From Callaeas wilsoni (lineage: Eukaryota; Chordata; Aves; Passeriformes; Callaeidae): a DNA stretch of 64,000 nt. The notes below the pieces were generated by a model. That model had not been told where the DNA came from. It saw nothing but the letters and a program-made list of their open reading frames with translations, and searched no databases. The position numbers and the translations under genes were made by a program. This document shows positions 45,085 through 57,569 of the stretch, one piece after another; the stretch's first letter is position 1, and the number at the start of each line of letters is the position of its first letter. Location: the NCBI GenBank assembly GCA_013398955.1, contig VWPU01019389.1, forward strand, positions 1-64,000. The letters run 5' to 3'.

Positions 45085-47455
45085 TCTAATTTGATGTAAG
45101 TGGATAAAAGTCAACTGCCAGCTTCATTTTGGTTTAACTCTTTGACCCACCTGGCAAGGCAAGAAGCTGCTATTAATGCTGGATTTGCCTAATGAATCAA
45201 TGCTTAGGATGGGAGGAAAAAAAGGCAGGATTTTGGCTGCAGCTACATTGAAAGCAGTGTTTAATTCTCCTGTCACAGAAACTAGAGTCCCCCAAGTTAT
45301 CTTTTCTATGCTCGGGAATATTACCATGATTTAAGGCTATAGCATCAGTGAAAAAAACACAAACAATTTAAAACCAGAGCCCAAAGAGAGATTTCTTGCC
45401 ATATGAATAGCCATGAAAGCCAGAAAAATGTTTCTCATTCCCTCTTGTATTTTCCTTTATTTCTTTGCAGCGAAGTCCCTGAACTTGCATTTCTACCCCG
45501 GCAGCTGACTTCATTTCATGTTTTTGATGTTACGATCACCCACAGACCTTTCCATTCTCCATATGTTTCTGGATTCAGTCACTTCACCCACAGCCCTCCC
45601 CTACAGTATAACACCTCAAATCCCCCCGCATGGCAAAGTCTATTTTATTCCCAGTCACTTTCAATTTGCCTCCTGTGTTTCTCTGAAGGGTTTAGTTGAA
45701 TGTGATTTCTAGCACCAAAAGCAGAGGAGGGGGAAAGTGGCAGGCTACAAATGAGAAGGTGGCCTGTGCCACAGCCAGGAGTCACTGGAACTGAGAGTTT
45801 TGAAAAGAACTGAAATAGGACTACCACAAGATTGATTTTAATATTTTGAGCTACATTTACACTTCAGGTTCCTTTAAACCTCTTCTACCAGGTTAGATAA
45901 AAATGGATATAAACCCTAAAAATATAAGTAATAATGAGATTTAAAGACAGGAGCAGCAGCAACAACAGGTGTATGCCTACCCCATTAGCTCCAAACTCCC
46001 CTGCAGACCTAATTTGGTGGTGTCACCCCACCTCCTGCCCTGTGGAGGTAGCTGCTGCTGCTTCTGCTACCGCTGCCCTTCTCCAGTCTCCATGAATCAG
46101 GCAAGAAAGGATATGAACTCATGCCAGAGTGACTTAAACCAATCGTGGGAAAACAAATTGGGGGTTCCTTTAAAAAAAAAAAATTCATACTGCCTTTTGA
46201 GCCTTTGTGGGGACACTGAGAACATGCTTCCAAGCTCTTTTGTTCTGCCCTAAGGGATGGAAGGCTGCTCTTAATACAAGAAAACAAAGCCTTCCATTGC
46301 CACTACCAACAACTACAAAAAAAAAAAAAAAAAAAATCCAGCTGAAATGCTTATGAACACTTTGCTCCAGGCTCTGTAGCAGTAAGGAAAAATCATTGCA
46401 ACCATCACAAGACTTGGCAACACCAGGGCCATGCCAACAGAGTGCTCTTCCCCATTACTGTAAATCACAGTCTGAGCCCAGTTTATTGTGAAACATCCAA
46501 TTGTGGCTCCTTAAATACGATAAATAAAACCACCATCCCTTGGTGCACTTGACTAGCATTTGTGGAAGTGAGGGCAAAATTCACACTTCTGCCTAGGGAC
46601 AGGACAGAGGCAGCTGATGCTTCAGCGTAGTTTGGTGGAGACAAATCACAAAAGAGAAGCTGCACTTTCTGTGCCTCTATCCTCTTTTTCACCATTGCCA
46701 CTGCCAAGAAAAATACTTTATTCATTTTAGGCATTGCAGTATCAATTATTTTGAGAGACTAGACTTGGGCTCATTTTGGTTGGGTTTGGGTCCACACTTG
46801 GATCAAAACTGAACACACACAGTGAAATCAAAGCTGAAATGGTCCCTGGGAATAAGGCTAATCGCAGGGAGTAACATTCACCTTTAGCCAAGGAGCCACA
46901 AGCCTATATTACAGCTACCAGCCCTCAAATGCGTGCCATCAGTGCAGAAGGGCCCTGCTTCAGCCCAGCGAGGATGGTATTACTCAAGCCTTTCTTCTGG
47001 GAATATGTCAACAGGCGCTTTTAAAACTCAGCTTCTGCAAACTATCAGCCACTGGCCTTCGTGCCAGGAAAACACAGAGGCACTAATGGAAACAGTACAC
47101 AACCAGAGAGCAGAGCTGCACGGGGTTAGATCAAACTATGCCCATATTTCATAGGATTGCTCCTGCTCTACCATTGCTTTACTATTATTTTCCTCCATGC
47201 ACAGACCCAACGGAAGGATGGCGTGAAGGAGCCAGAGGCAGAACAGCTCTGTAAATAAGGCCAGCTCTGAAACCTGCCAAGTGATCCTCAGATATAACAG
47301 GCAGTATTACAGCAGGACTCACTCCCTGCAGGACATGGACAGAAAATATTCCAAAATAATAGATTGAAAGCCCTCTTCTTGCTCAGAGCTTGTCTCCTTT
47401 TGTGCATAGTGGATCAGCTGAATATTTATAGAAGAGATTGGAGGTCAGACTGCTT
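45085..47455. other. Non-coding stretch, nothing specific recognised
   Basis: Chance frames and a 21-base A run (46,317-46,337). No exon, RNA gene or transposon is supported. Confidence 0.4.
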
Positions 47456-47460
47456 CACTC

Positions 47461-47610
47461 ACTGCTCCAGCCCCCTTGCCCCGCTTTCGCACAGCCAAGT
47501 CGCCAGCTGGCGGGTAGCACCTCTCCCCGCTGCGCCGGGAGCGCAGCCTCCTCTGAGCGCCAGCTGGCTCTCAGGGACACCGGCAGTGACAGACCCGTGG
47601 TAAACCAAGT
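47461..47610. promoter_or_regulatory. Small GC- and CpG-rich patch with duplicated E-box palindrome
   Basis: Over 47,461-47,600 I count 99 G+C of 140 (about 71%) and 11 CpG, an observed/expected ratio of about 0.6. The exact 11-mer CGCCAGCTGGC occurs twice (47,501-47,511 and 47,558-47,568). Its inner ten bases are a perfect palindrome around CAGCTG, a class A type bHLH E-box core. The patch is shorter than a formal CpG island. It may be a short promoter/enhancer element. No transcript start or exon is evident. Confidence 0.45.
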
Positions 47611-47949
47611 TGCTCCAACCTCTCGAGTAACTGAAATTAGAATGGGCCTTCACATGGTGATATTTAAGGCAGAACTTTATTTTGCGGAGAATAAAACTTG
47701 TAATTTAAGTGCTTTTCTTTATCCCCATCTTTTTTCTTCTCCCCAACAGCTTCACAGCTCAAAGTCCTCCTTGATATGATTACCCACCAAGCCACACAGG
47801 CCAGAATCCCGCATACAAATCTGCATAAACCCTGCGTCTTCATCAATAGATGTCTACTAGAAATAAGCTTAAACTTTAAGATGTGAAAGAGCCAAGTGCT
47901 TAGGGGCAGCCAGTTTTCTCCACCAGCTCCATTGAGCAGATGAGAAAAA

Positions 47950-48310
47950 GCACCTAATTAGCTAAATTTATTAATATGCTGCATTTTTTTCTTCAAAGAG
48001 GATACAGCTACATTATAGAGGTGAAACATGACTTTTGATGATCAAGCAAGCAGTGATTAAATAAGGTTAATCCTCATTTTATATGCTAATAGGATATTTA
48101 TAATCTCAACTGCATATCCAATTTAGCTATTTTATTTTCTGTTGTTAAGAAAGTATTTCTTATTAGCAAAAGAGAACACCCCTACGTTCACTGCAGATGC
48201 TATTTTAATTGGGCTCAAGTGCATTGTGTGTAATTAGTCCACTTCTCTAATATTTCATCTATAATTACACCATGAACAATGTGCTTAAATTTCAGAAGGG
48301 CTGCCAGTTT
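47950..48310. promoter_or_regulatory. Candidate conserved non-coding element
   Basis: AT-rich and complex: CACCTAATTAGCTAAATTTATTAATATGC, read as adjacent TAATTA and TTAAT cores, GATTAAATAAGGTTAATCC, TAATTGGGCTCAAG, GTGTAATTAGTCCAC and CTATAATTACACC. There are at least four separate TAATTA-type cores in about 300 bp and no microsatellite structure. Confidence 0.38.
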
Positions 48311-48349
48311 AAAATTTTTTTAAATAAAACTGCTAATTAATTGGTGACC

Positions 48350-51300
48350 CTTCCCATGGACAAATGATTCGCATTGTAGCCTAGCCCCAGAGCTCTCAAA
48401 GGATTTTCTTTTCAGAAGTTTGAACACCTTGTTTTGACATGCTGCCTCTGATCTGAAAAATGTAAAGGCATCAATGCCATCCACCTGGTTTCACCAGGAC
48501 TGCCACTCCAAATTTCCTCCCAAGGCAGCATGGGCATGACTTTAGTAGCAATTTTAGACAACGTTGGCTATTGAGAAAAGAAAATAACTGGATGTTATTC
48601 ATCTCATTCACCTCATAAATTGTCTCAATCATTTAAGAGAAGACAGTGATGTGGCAGATAAGGGAGGGTTCCCATTTATCCACCATAGTGGCCCAGCTCT
48701 GCAGTGGAGAAAAAAGAAAGAAATAGCCCCAAACATGGTGATGGTGAATATGTTGTGATCCTATCAGCAGGACTGAAAGGTCAGCTCTAAAATACATCTT
48801 GCGCAAATGTCAGGACAAAGTACTGCTTGGAGCTGGTGATCAAACTGAGCTCTCTCAGAGGAAGGCCGCGTAATGTGTAAGATACTGCAGGGGGTAAATA
48901 TTTCCCTCTGTAAATACCTGCATTGATTTCACCAGCTGCACACTGTGCTACCAAGCCTGGTGTCTTTTGTGGAAGATCAGAGGATACAACACTAGGGCAC
49001 AATGGTGGTCCTCAAAGTAGAACCTCCTAAGCCCTGTTGCACTTTTCCTTCCCCTAACTGGCAGCAAATCACTGGGTAACAAACACACATGCACATATTT
49101 ATAGATACATATATATATATATATGCACAAAATCATACTGAGCATGAAGGATCTTCATCTCAAACTTCCCAGACAACCATTTTGTAAACACCATTTTGCA
49201 GCTTGGCTCAGGCTTCCCTCCTGGCTGGGCAGTTTCACCTCAAGTAGGCCAGATCCAGCTCAGGAACAGTGCAACAACCTTGTGCTTTATTGTCCCACTG
49301 GTGTCCCAGCAAGCTGCCACCACTGCCCAGATCCACCCTTAGTCCATTGTGGGACTTGCAGTCAAAGGTGTCTTGTTACCCTCACCATCTAAGGGTTTGT
49401 GATAACCACATCAAGAGTCCTAGAAGAAACAGAGGACACACATGATGAACCTTCCTGGTTTTGCCTTCCTAAAAACACCCTCAGTTTGGAGAAAAAGTAA
49501 AATTATTAATCACACAGAATACCCTTGCCCAAGAGGGCATAATCCTCCCTCATTCTTCATTGTTCCCATCCCAGAAGTGAAACCTTTTCACGGGCAGGGG
49601 AATACATAACTAAGCTGGCAGGATAGGCAGGATCAGGGCAGTGGCCTTTACCCTTCCAAAAGCCTTTTGGCATGAGGACAAAGGTCGTGGACCAACACAT
49701 GTCCAGCAGAAGACAAGGGTGAAGAAGAGACAAAGTCATACTCCATGGAGATGGAGAATGAGATGCCCTTTGGGGGCACATTGCAGGGCTGCTACCACAT
49801 CCTCTTTCCAAAGCATCTCTGTAAAGAGCCACCGCTTTGGTTTCAGGTTTTTCTTCTCCCTGGGGGGTGTGAAATGCTAGGTGCTATTTAAGAAAGGGTG
49901 ACTTCTTCCTCCCTACCCACCCCCCAAAACCAAAAGCCTGACCTTTTCCAATCTGCTGGGGAGAGCCAAATCACTACCAATCTGGCTCTGATGTGAACTA
50001 GCTCTTTCTGCCCAGAAGTTTATTTTTCAAAACAAGTGTGCCTGCAAAACAGTGTTTATTTAAAACACGGTATGGATGCCAGTAACCCAACATGCACAGG
50101 GAACAGCACCCGGAGGTCTCCCGCTTAGTGTTTGAGAGCTATTAAGTAAATCAGGGGAAAATTCCTCAGGAAATGATGGGGTTAGGCCTGATGGGCATCC
50201 CTGTGTGATTAAATGCAACTTAATGAGGTCACGGGTGACAGATTTGGGCACAGAAGTGTTTAAACAGCATGCAAAAAAAAAAGCCTTCATAGCACACAGG
50301 GGATGGGAATTGAGGCTGGTTGTGTTATCCTGTGGTGTAAAAACACACAGAAAAAGGGTGGCTTTCTAGCACACACAAGCTTTTCACGGCCTTCCTTAAC
50401 AACTTACGCCACTGAGCAAACGTTGCAGAGCTCTCCGTTACGAATGGTCTGGCTAGTGTCATGAGTCAAGGATGGCCAGCATCACTTTGATTTCTTAGGG
50501 GTTAGAGAGGAGGATTTAGGTCACAACACTTTATTTCCACCCCACCTCCCCAACATCTCTGATAGAAAATGGTTGTCTTGATCGAAGGAGCTAAATTCTG
50601 CTGTCATTCTGCAGGACTGCAGGATAATTACATTGACTTCATCTGAGCACTTTGGTTTTGCTGATACATCTGTCAAGGACAGGAGGGGATTCTCAGTGTC
50701 TCACAGTCCCTGGAGCATTTGTTCAAGTAACCCTTCAACATTCACATAAGAGGGTCTCCTCACACAACCCATGATTGAATCACTAGGGGAAGAGGCTCCT
50801 GTCTGACATCCCACCAGCAAGAGGGCATCTTTGTGGAGAGATAAAAGGAAATTTTGGGTTTTTTCAGCCTTAAGGCCAAAAAAGATTTTTGTCCATTGTG
50901 CTCCGTTGGCCTGGAGCAAGTGACTCTTCCTTCCAAATTAATAAATGGATACCTACAGGTTTTCATGTGTGATCAACCATGATGCACTATATCCTCCCAG
51001 CTGGCCACACCTCCTCTTCTCTGTTTAGCACACCAGTTCACCTGGTAGAGTGACTTGCATTCACATGTGAACAATGAAGGTTTTACCAGTTGACTATTAA
51101 AAAAAACCAAAAAACAAAAATCCCAGCAAAACCTAGAACCCATATTAGATGGAAAGGGAAAGGCCAAAGGGAAATTATTGCCCCTTTAGACAGCAGCATA
51201 AATTTTCTTCCTATTTTTAACCTAGCTTTTAATTTAATAAATTTTATGACCCTTATATTAAGTACATATGTTTTACAAGACATTGTGTCCCTTGAGTCAC

Positions 51301-51980
51301 CCTGAATTTACTCTATTATAGCAGAGCTAAATGAATGAATACTGTGTTTCTGATTTCAGCTTACCCCTTATTTGATCCTTATATAGTCAATAAACCTTCA
51401 TAGAAGCATGAAGCAACTGAATCAAGCAGGGTGCCAAAGCTGTGTTTGAGAACTCTGTTAGTCTTTAAAAGGGAATTAGTAAATTGGTATTCTCTTATTC
51501 AGATCCTGCTACACCACTGCCAGGTTTCCCATGCTGTTTACAAGGAATAAATGGTGGTACCAATAAGGCTCTTGAATTTATACATTACCAATTTAATTTT
51601 CATGTGATAATTTAAAAGCAAGGTCAAGTTTTCTTTGCCTCCTAGCCACTTCCAAGCTTCCTAGCCCCCTAAACTTAACTGGGTTTTTTTTTCTACTGCT
51701 CTCTGGAAATTTGGAAGAGCAAGAAGAATTTAAATCAGCCCTGTACAGGTTATGGATTATTCCCAAACAAATGGAGTTTTGGGTGGAAGATGAGAGATCT
51801 TTTAGAAACGTTTGAACAAAAGGCAACTCTGCTTTCCCAGTATAAGTAATCCTTTCACTCAAATTGTTGTGATAGGCTACTAGGTGACAGCAGAACAATG
51901 CAAAAAAAAGTGTAATGCCAGCTAAGAATTGAGGATAAACAAATTGAAAGATCAATGTAATTACCTGGAGTAGATTCCTT
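48350..51980. other. Non-coding stretch, mostly ordinary
   Basis: An (AT)n run at about 49,107-49,124 and chance frames. A frame on the minus strand at 51,593-51,955 has no recognisable domain. No feature beyond these. Confidence 0.4.
49107..49124. repeat. (AT)n microsatellite
   Basis: About eight perfect AT units, flanked by ATAGATAC and GCAC. Confidence 0.9.
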
Positions 51981-51989
51981 TACAAAACT

Positions 51990-52420
51990 AAGATGCTCTG
52001 ATAGTCAGTGCCTGCAGAGAAAATAAGCATGTACAGAGATTATTCTTGTTTGGGTGCATTTACACTGTTTATTTAAGTAATGCATGAGGGCAGCTTTTCA
52101 AAACAGGTTTGCAATGGTGGCAAAACACGAAGATTAGAAAGGGATAGTTGATATTTGCTGAACAGTGGGAAGCATGAGTTATTGATTGGCTTGGTATCAA
52201 CCTAGAGTTCCTTTTTAATATAATAAGATTAGTTTAGAAGGGTGTTTTATAAATCGGGTGGTTCTTATTTGATTTGAGTACTGACTCTTAGTGACTTGCC
52301 AAAGTTCAGTAAATATGCAGAGTATAGTATATGCACTTTATCTTTGTGTATTAGCTATGACATAAACACAGAGGGGAAAAGTCAAATTTTATACATCAGA
52401 AAATGGGTTTGTTGCCAGAC
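51990..52420. promoter_or_regulatory. Candidate conserved non-coding element
   Basis: Complex block with TTTAAGTAATGCATGAGG, GAGTTATTGATTGGC, ATATAATAAGATTAG and ATTAGCTATGAC. Weaker texture than the 29-39 kb cluster. Possible TALE/homeodomain words only. Confidence 0.25.
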
Positions 52421-52429
52421 ATTCTAACA

Positions 52430-55400
52430 TCGTGTATTTAATTTCACTGATGTATGTTAAAATGGGAAACCAAATTCAATGAGCTGTTTGTTTCTTTCTA
52501 CAAATACGCTTACATCAATGACCTCTGAGGACATGACCTCAAAATGTAACTAGATGTTTAAAAGAACCTCGAAGATCTATATAAGACATTAACATTTGTG
52601 TCAGAGGGCAGTATACAAGCGTGTATATACTCAGCTGTCTATACGTCGACTGCTATATTTTTATTGTTACAGGAAACCAGCCAAAGTCCCAAACAGGAAA
52701 ATTATCAGCTCCTTTTTTTTCTTGGCATGGTCCTGTTTAAGACTAAAGACATGACCTTAAGTTAGAACATATTTTAGCCCTATTCAGTAACCATTTTGTC
52801 ACCTTCTGTGTGGGATTTTAAATGTTATCCTGTCTTGGGGAACACAAAGCTCCGACAGTGGTTGGGCACAGTAAATGGAGGTGTGCAGCCCTGAGTGTGA
52901 GGATTCACAGAAAACTCCTAAAAAAAGAAGAAATTAACATTTTAGCTGGGCATGGGGAACTCCTGGTCACCTCTCCAGGGACAAACTGATGTCAAGTTCT
53001 GCTGTCTGTTAGGATTAAGTGCCTGTTTGCTTTCTCACTAACATGTGGTTTGAGAACAAAGCAGCTCAAATCTCCTCCATTCTTAACAAAGCATCTCAAA
53101 TTGCTGAGTAAAATTCCTTAATCCTCCCATCTTAATCTGAAAACATCAATGCCATATGGTAACACTGAGGTCTCTTTTTGTCCACTATGGAGCACCATTG
53201 ACATCACCATTTGATTTGGAGCTAACTTTTCCTGGAGCCACCCATTATCAGACAGAAACCTCAGGTGCTTTGTTCTCAGAGCAGGTTTGCCCAAGTAGTT
53301 GTTCTTTCCTAAAATTTCCTCTACCAGTGAGAAACTAAATACAAAGCAAAAAGAGAATAAACTGGCATAGTTTCTCATCCCCATAAACATGTGTGGTAAA
53401 ATGTAACATGAGTTTTTCCATTGCGAGAACCATGAGGAAGAATGCAGCACCTGCTTGCCTGAGTGGTCCAGAGGTCAGGCTAGAAGAAACGACCTTCAAC
53501 ATTCCCATCACTACAAGCAAACAAACTCAGTCTAGAAAGCAAGAAAGCAAAACACCTGATATGAAGAGGGTTGAGCAGTTATAATGTGGCACAATAGTCT
53601 AAACACCAGATGATTTGATCTCAGTGCCTATGCATAGTCATCATTCTGACATAGAACTCAGCTATCATCCTAACCAGTATTTTCCTGCAATCATTTATCC
53701 AATAACAACAAAAATCAATTCTCAATTTCTGCAAGAAAAGTCATAGAAATCACTACTTGCTCACTCTGCAAGCATTCCTCCTACTATTACTACTGCTCTC
53801 CTGCCACTTTTGTCCTGTTTAGTTTTACTTGCCCTGTCCCAGCTTCAGTCAGTGGTACAAACAAAACCCCAGGAGGATAAGATCAAAGATTTGCCTGGCC
53901 AGCAGTAGACAAAAATCATTGGCCAGGGAAGGGCAGAAGTGTAGGACAGCAGCAATTCTGTCCCAGTCCATTCTCTTTCTGTGGGAGATGATATATAGGC
54001 CAAGTTCCCCTTCAGGCACTTGACAAACACACAGAAGTTTGCCATATAAAGCTCAGGAAGATGAAGAATAAAAGAAGTAGTTTTCACTTAGTAGACTTTA
54101 GTCCTTTTCCTCTTGCTGCTTTCAAACACTTCCTTTGAGATTTAGCTGTAAAGATCCATGAACTGAATTGAATGCACTATTACCTGGACCTACTTTGATA
54201 TATATTTGCTAAAAATTATTTGTATCTCGTTCTCCTCCTTTTCTGACCTCAGCAATGTGTGTGCCTTGGTTCAAGCTTTGCTTCCCCCTCTAATCAGGGC
54301 CAGGTCAGCCCCAGGACTTTTATCCTAAAAGCCATAAGGGCTCCATAAGGAGTGGCAGCTAACTCCCTGTGAGAAAACTTCTAACATGTTTTCTTCCTCC
54401 CATCATCAAGTAAGACACCAAGAGCAGCTTCAGAAGGTCTGGCCATGAAAAATAACTCCAGGTTTATAACCAGCAATAGTCAGCTGGAATGCATAACTCA
54501 CTGCTGAGCTGTTTATGCACAGCTGGAGCAGATTGGTGTGGAACTGAGTGTGCAGGGCAGGTGGGCACAAGGATGCACAACATTCTGTTCTCTATACCCT
54601 GCTTGTTGGCTGCAGAAGGGATCATTAGGGTCATACCCTTCAAGATGCCAAGGCCAGAGGCTGAAATATATCAAAACCAGCACTATCTGGGCTATAGTGT
54701 TTAGGAAAACAACAGGTAGAACTTCACAGCCCCATGCTGCAAAACTTTGTCATGTAAAAGGCTTTCTAAGCATAAGAGATGGCTCTTGAGACTGGAGATC
54801 CAAAAGCTGCAGAATATTTTCTTCATCTATCATGTCTCTAAAAATGTTGCTTGAACGATCTCAACAGGCTTCCAGCTTCTTGCTGGAGACAGCAAGCTGA
54901 AAAAATGGATACCTATGTTCAGAAAGGATGCTAGGAAGTTCTCTGCAGTTCTCTTGGTAAGGATAAAGCTTGAGGATCTGATTTATTGAATTAAATTATT
55001 ACAGTGAGTGTGCAAGCAGACAAAGATTCTGGGACAGGCTTTTCCATAGAAAGCTCACAAATGGGGAGTTACAGAGTAACAACATCTCTGAGGCTACCCT
55101 GAACAAATAAAGCTCTAAGGTTAAAAAGCAGGGAGCAAGGTGCATCCGCACAGATGGAGCTCAGGGACTGGAACGGATGGGAGCCAAAAGAGCCTGGGGA
55201 GGGGAAGGACCAAAGACCCTTTAGTACAGGCAGGGATGACTGATCTCACACACAGAGAGCACAGGTCAAAGTCTTGTAAAAAACCCCAGATTATTAGGAA
55301 ATAGAATCCTTCAGAAAATTTTCCACATTACTCCTGCAAGCAGTGAGACTGCACATTTGAACTATGAGCTAATGGCAGGACTTTAATCAAACCATTCCCA

Positions 55401-56555
55401 CAGAAATGCTAAGACACTCGAAACACAGCTCATTGGCCAAAATTCCTCCACACAAAGGTGACAAATGAGCCTAGAAAGACATGCCCACAAAGCAGGCACT
55501 TTTCAGATGATGACGAGCAGGCAGCCGTCACTGTTGCATGCTGCTCTTAACCCAAGTGGTAATAGCTACTGGCCTCAAGAACTAGTTAGCTCTCATTTAT
55601 ATCAGTGGAAAGCAGTGTCTCCACTGAAGTCAATATAGTTTCACTGGGCTAAGTGTGATCAAATTAGGCTTGATGTCCACAGACCTGAGTGTATTGCTTC
55701 CCTTAGGGCAGGGGAGCAAGAACAAAGGGCTCATATATTGGTATCTGTGTTTGGTCTGTAAAGAATTGCTCTCTCCTGCCCACCACATCTTTCAGCAATG
55801 GGCTACGTGGAGTCATACAATTAAAAAGTCATTTATGCTCAAGATTCCCACATCTCTGACGTATGCCTTGTCACAGCACAGGAGTTTAGCTCTACTTCAG
55901 AGAGATTTGAGCATCATGAAAAGCTGACTGCCAGCAAAAATCATTCTGAGAGGAAATAGGAGAGCAACAAAGAAAGAGACATACACAGAGCAACCTAGAG
56001 ATGTTACAGGACTCCATCAGAGCTGACTCTGGGTACAAGCAAAGCAGGCAGCTGCCCATAACAGCAGGGAGACAAAGGCATAGGAGCATTTTCCTTGATG
56101 TCCTTCCTCTTGCATGGCAGCAGATCCTGACTGATGGCCCTGTTGGTGGCAACTGGAATTAGGGATATGAAGAGCCAACCTTGGAGGACACCTCCAGGAT
56201 TCCTGCTAGTAATCACAAACATGAAAGGTTTGTTTGCAGTGTTCCAACATGGAGTCTAAAACTTCCCAGGTTGTGCTGGTGGTGGAGGCAGAGCCTTGGG
56301 AAGCTGCTGGTGACCCTGAAAAAGGACAACCACCCCTCACAGGGACCTCAGCACATGACCCTGGGAAAAGCTCACCTGCCACTGGAGCCGGATGGTTACT
56401 CATTTTTATTTTCCTACATTCTGCCTTGTGCATGATTATCATTACACCATCCCCACCAGCTCTGGTGCAAAGCACACAGGTGGACTTGCAGCTAGAAACA
56501 CACACACGAACAAACATGCACCCCTTTGTCAGCCACAGTATTTTACAGCCCACGG
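52430..56555. other. Non-coding stretch, nothing specific recognised
   Basis: Chance frames only, including a pair overlapping on opposite strands near 56,180-56,560 with no domain. A relic of the CCATTGACTTCAATGGG-type repeat is possible at 55,605-55,655 (CTCCACTGAAGTCAATATAG). Confidence 0.4.
55605..55655 (-). repeat. Possible relic of the CCATTGACTTCAATGGG-type repeat
   Basis: GTGTCTCCACTGAAGTCAAT followed by ATAGTTTCACTGGGC fits the reverse-strand form of the sauropsid motif (CCATTGAAGTCAATGG with an AGTTTC/GGG tail). Confidence 0.35.
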
Positions 56556-56559
56556 GGGA

Positions 56560-57560
56560 GTAATAAGCCTGGGCTTGGTATCTGCCTCATGGTATGATAT
56601 AACTTTCAATCATGTTAATTAAATTAATATGGGCCATGCTAATGAAAACCACAAAATACTATTTTGGTGTCTATGAGCACATACATTTTGATAATATCAA
56701 CTTGTCATTCTGATGTTCCTTTCTACACCAAATACCAGCAATGTAAACATCTAACAACACTTTCATCATAACAAAGGAAATTCTGCATCAGCACCAGACT
56801 GAACGCAGACAGACTTGTGTAAGCAGCAAGCACCAGAAATATTCAGACATACTAGGGCTCACCAAGTGTTCAACAAACGCTCCTGCTATCTAATCTTTTA
56901 ATCTACTTTTGAGGTATATTTTTGGCTCATGTTTTGTTTTAGGTTAGGGGGTTTTTTTATTATTATTATTATTCTTTCCCTGCATGATTAGCCATCCAGG
57001 AAATGTTTAAATTACAAAATCATAAGGTTTAAAAGATTTATAGATCAAATTATATTAACCTAATGCAATAGGCCAGCCATACGGAAATTAGAAGTCTTTA
57101 TATTTTATTTTGGTTATTAAATTGCTCCCTTTATACTGTTTAGTTTGTTTGTAACAGCAAGGTTTTGCTGTCTGATGTTAAAACTCGCAGAGTAACCAAG
57201 CAAAAACAAATGACTTAGTCCTTGGTTCAAAGAAATAATAGGTTACTAGCATAATTAATTTTATGTTTAATTACTGCAGAATGAAACAATTCAACAATAT
57301 CCAATCAATCCTCAGAATGACAGAACAGAAGGTCAGCAGTTGCTAAGTCAATTGTTTTGAAAGAGAAATTTATGTCAGGTTCTCTTTTATGTGCTAGAGA
57401 AAGAAATTGGATAAAAGTGGTCAAGCAAATGTTAATTAATTGTATAAATGTAATCCTGTTGTCATGCAAAAATCATAGAGACTCCAGGCACAGCATGCAA
57501 AACACTCGGTATGCATCAGTCAAGAACGTCTAGAAATGACATCTTTGACTTAAAACAGTA
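56560..57560. promoter_or_regulatory. Candidate conserved non-coding elements
   Basis: Two better parts. The first is 56,560-56,760: CATGTTAATTAAATTAATATGG, GCTAATGAAAACC, CATTTTGATAATATC. The second is 57,000-57,560: TAATTAATTTTATGTTTAATTACTGC, GAAACAATTCAACAATATCC, GTCAATTGTTTTG, GTTAATTAATTG. They are separated by a TTA microsatellite (56,957-56,974). Many TAATTA and ACAAT words occur in repeat-free context. Confidence 0.35.
56957..56974. repeat. (TTA)n microsatellite
   Basis: About five to six TAT/TTA units after a T run. Confidence 0.9.
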
Positions 57561-57569
57561 ATAATGAAA

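Noticed and set aside
52560..52585. GAACCTCGAAGATCT, resembling the reverse strand of the CR1 3' end
   Set aside because: Only about 14 bases match, with no CR1 tail or further homology. Likely chance.
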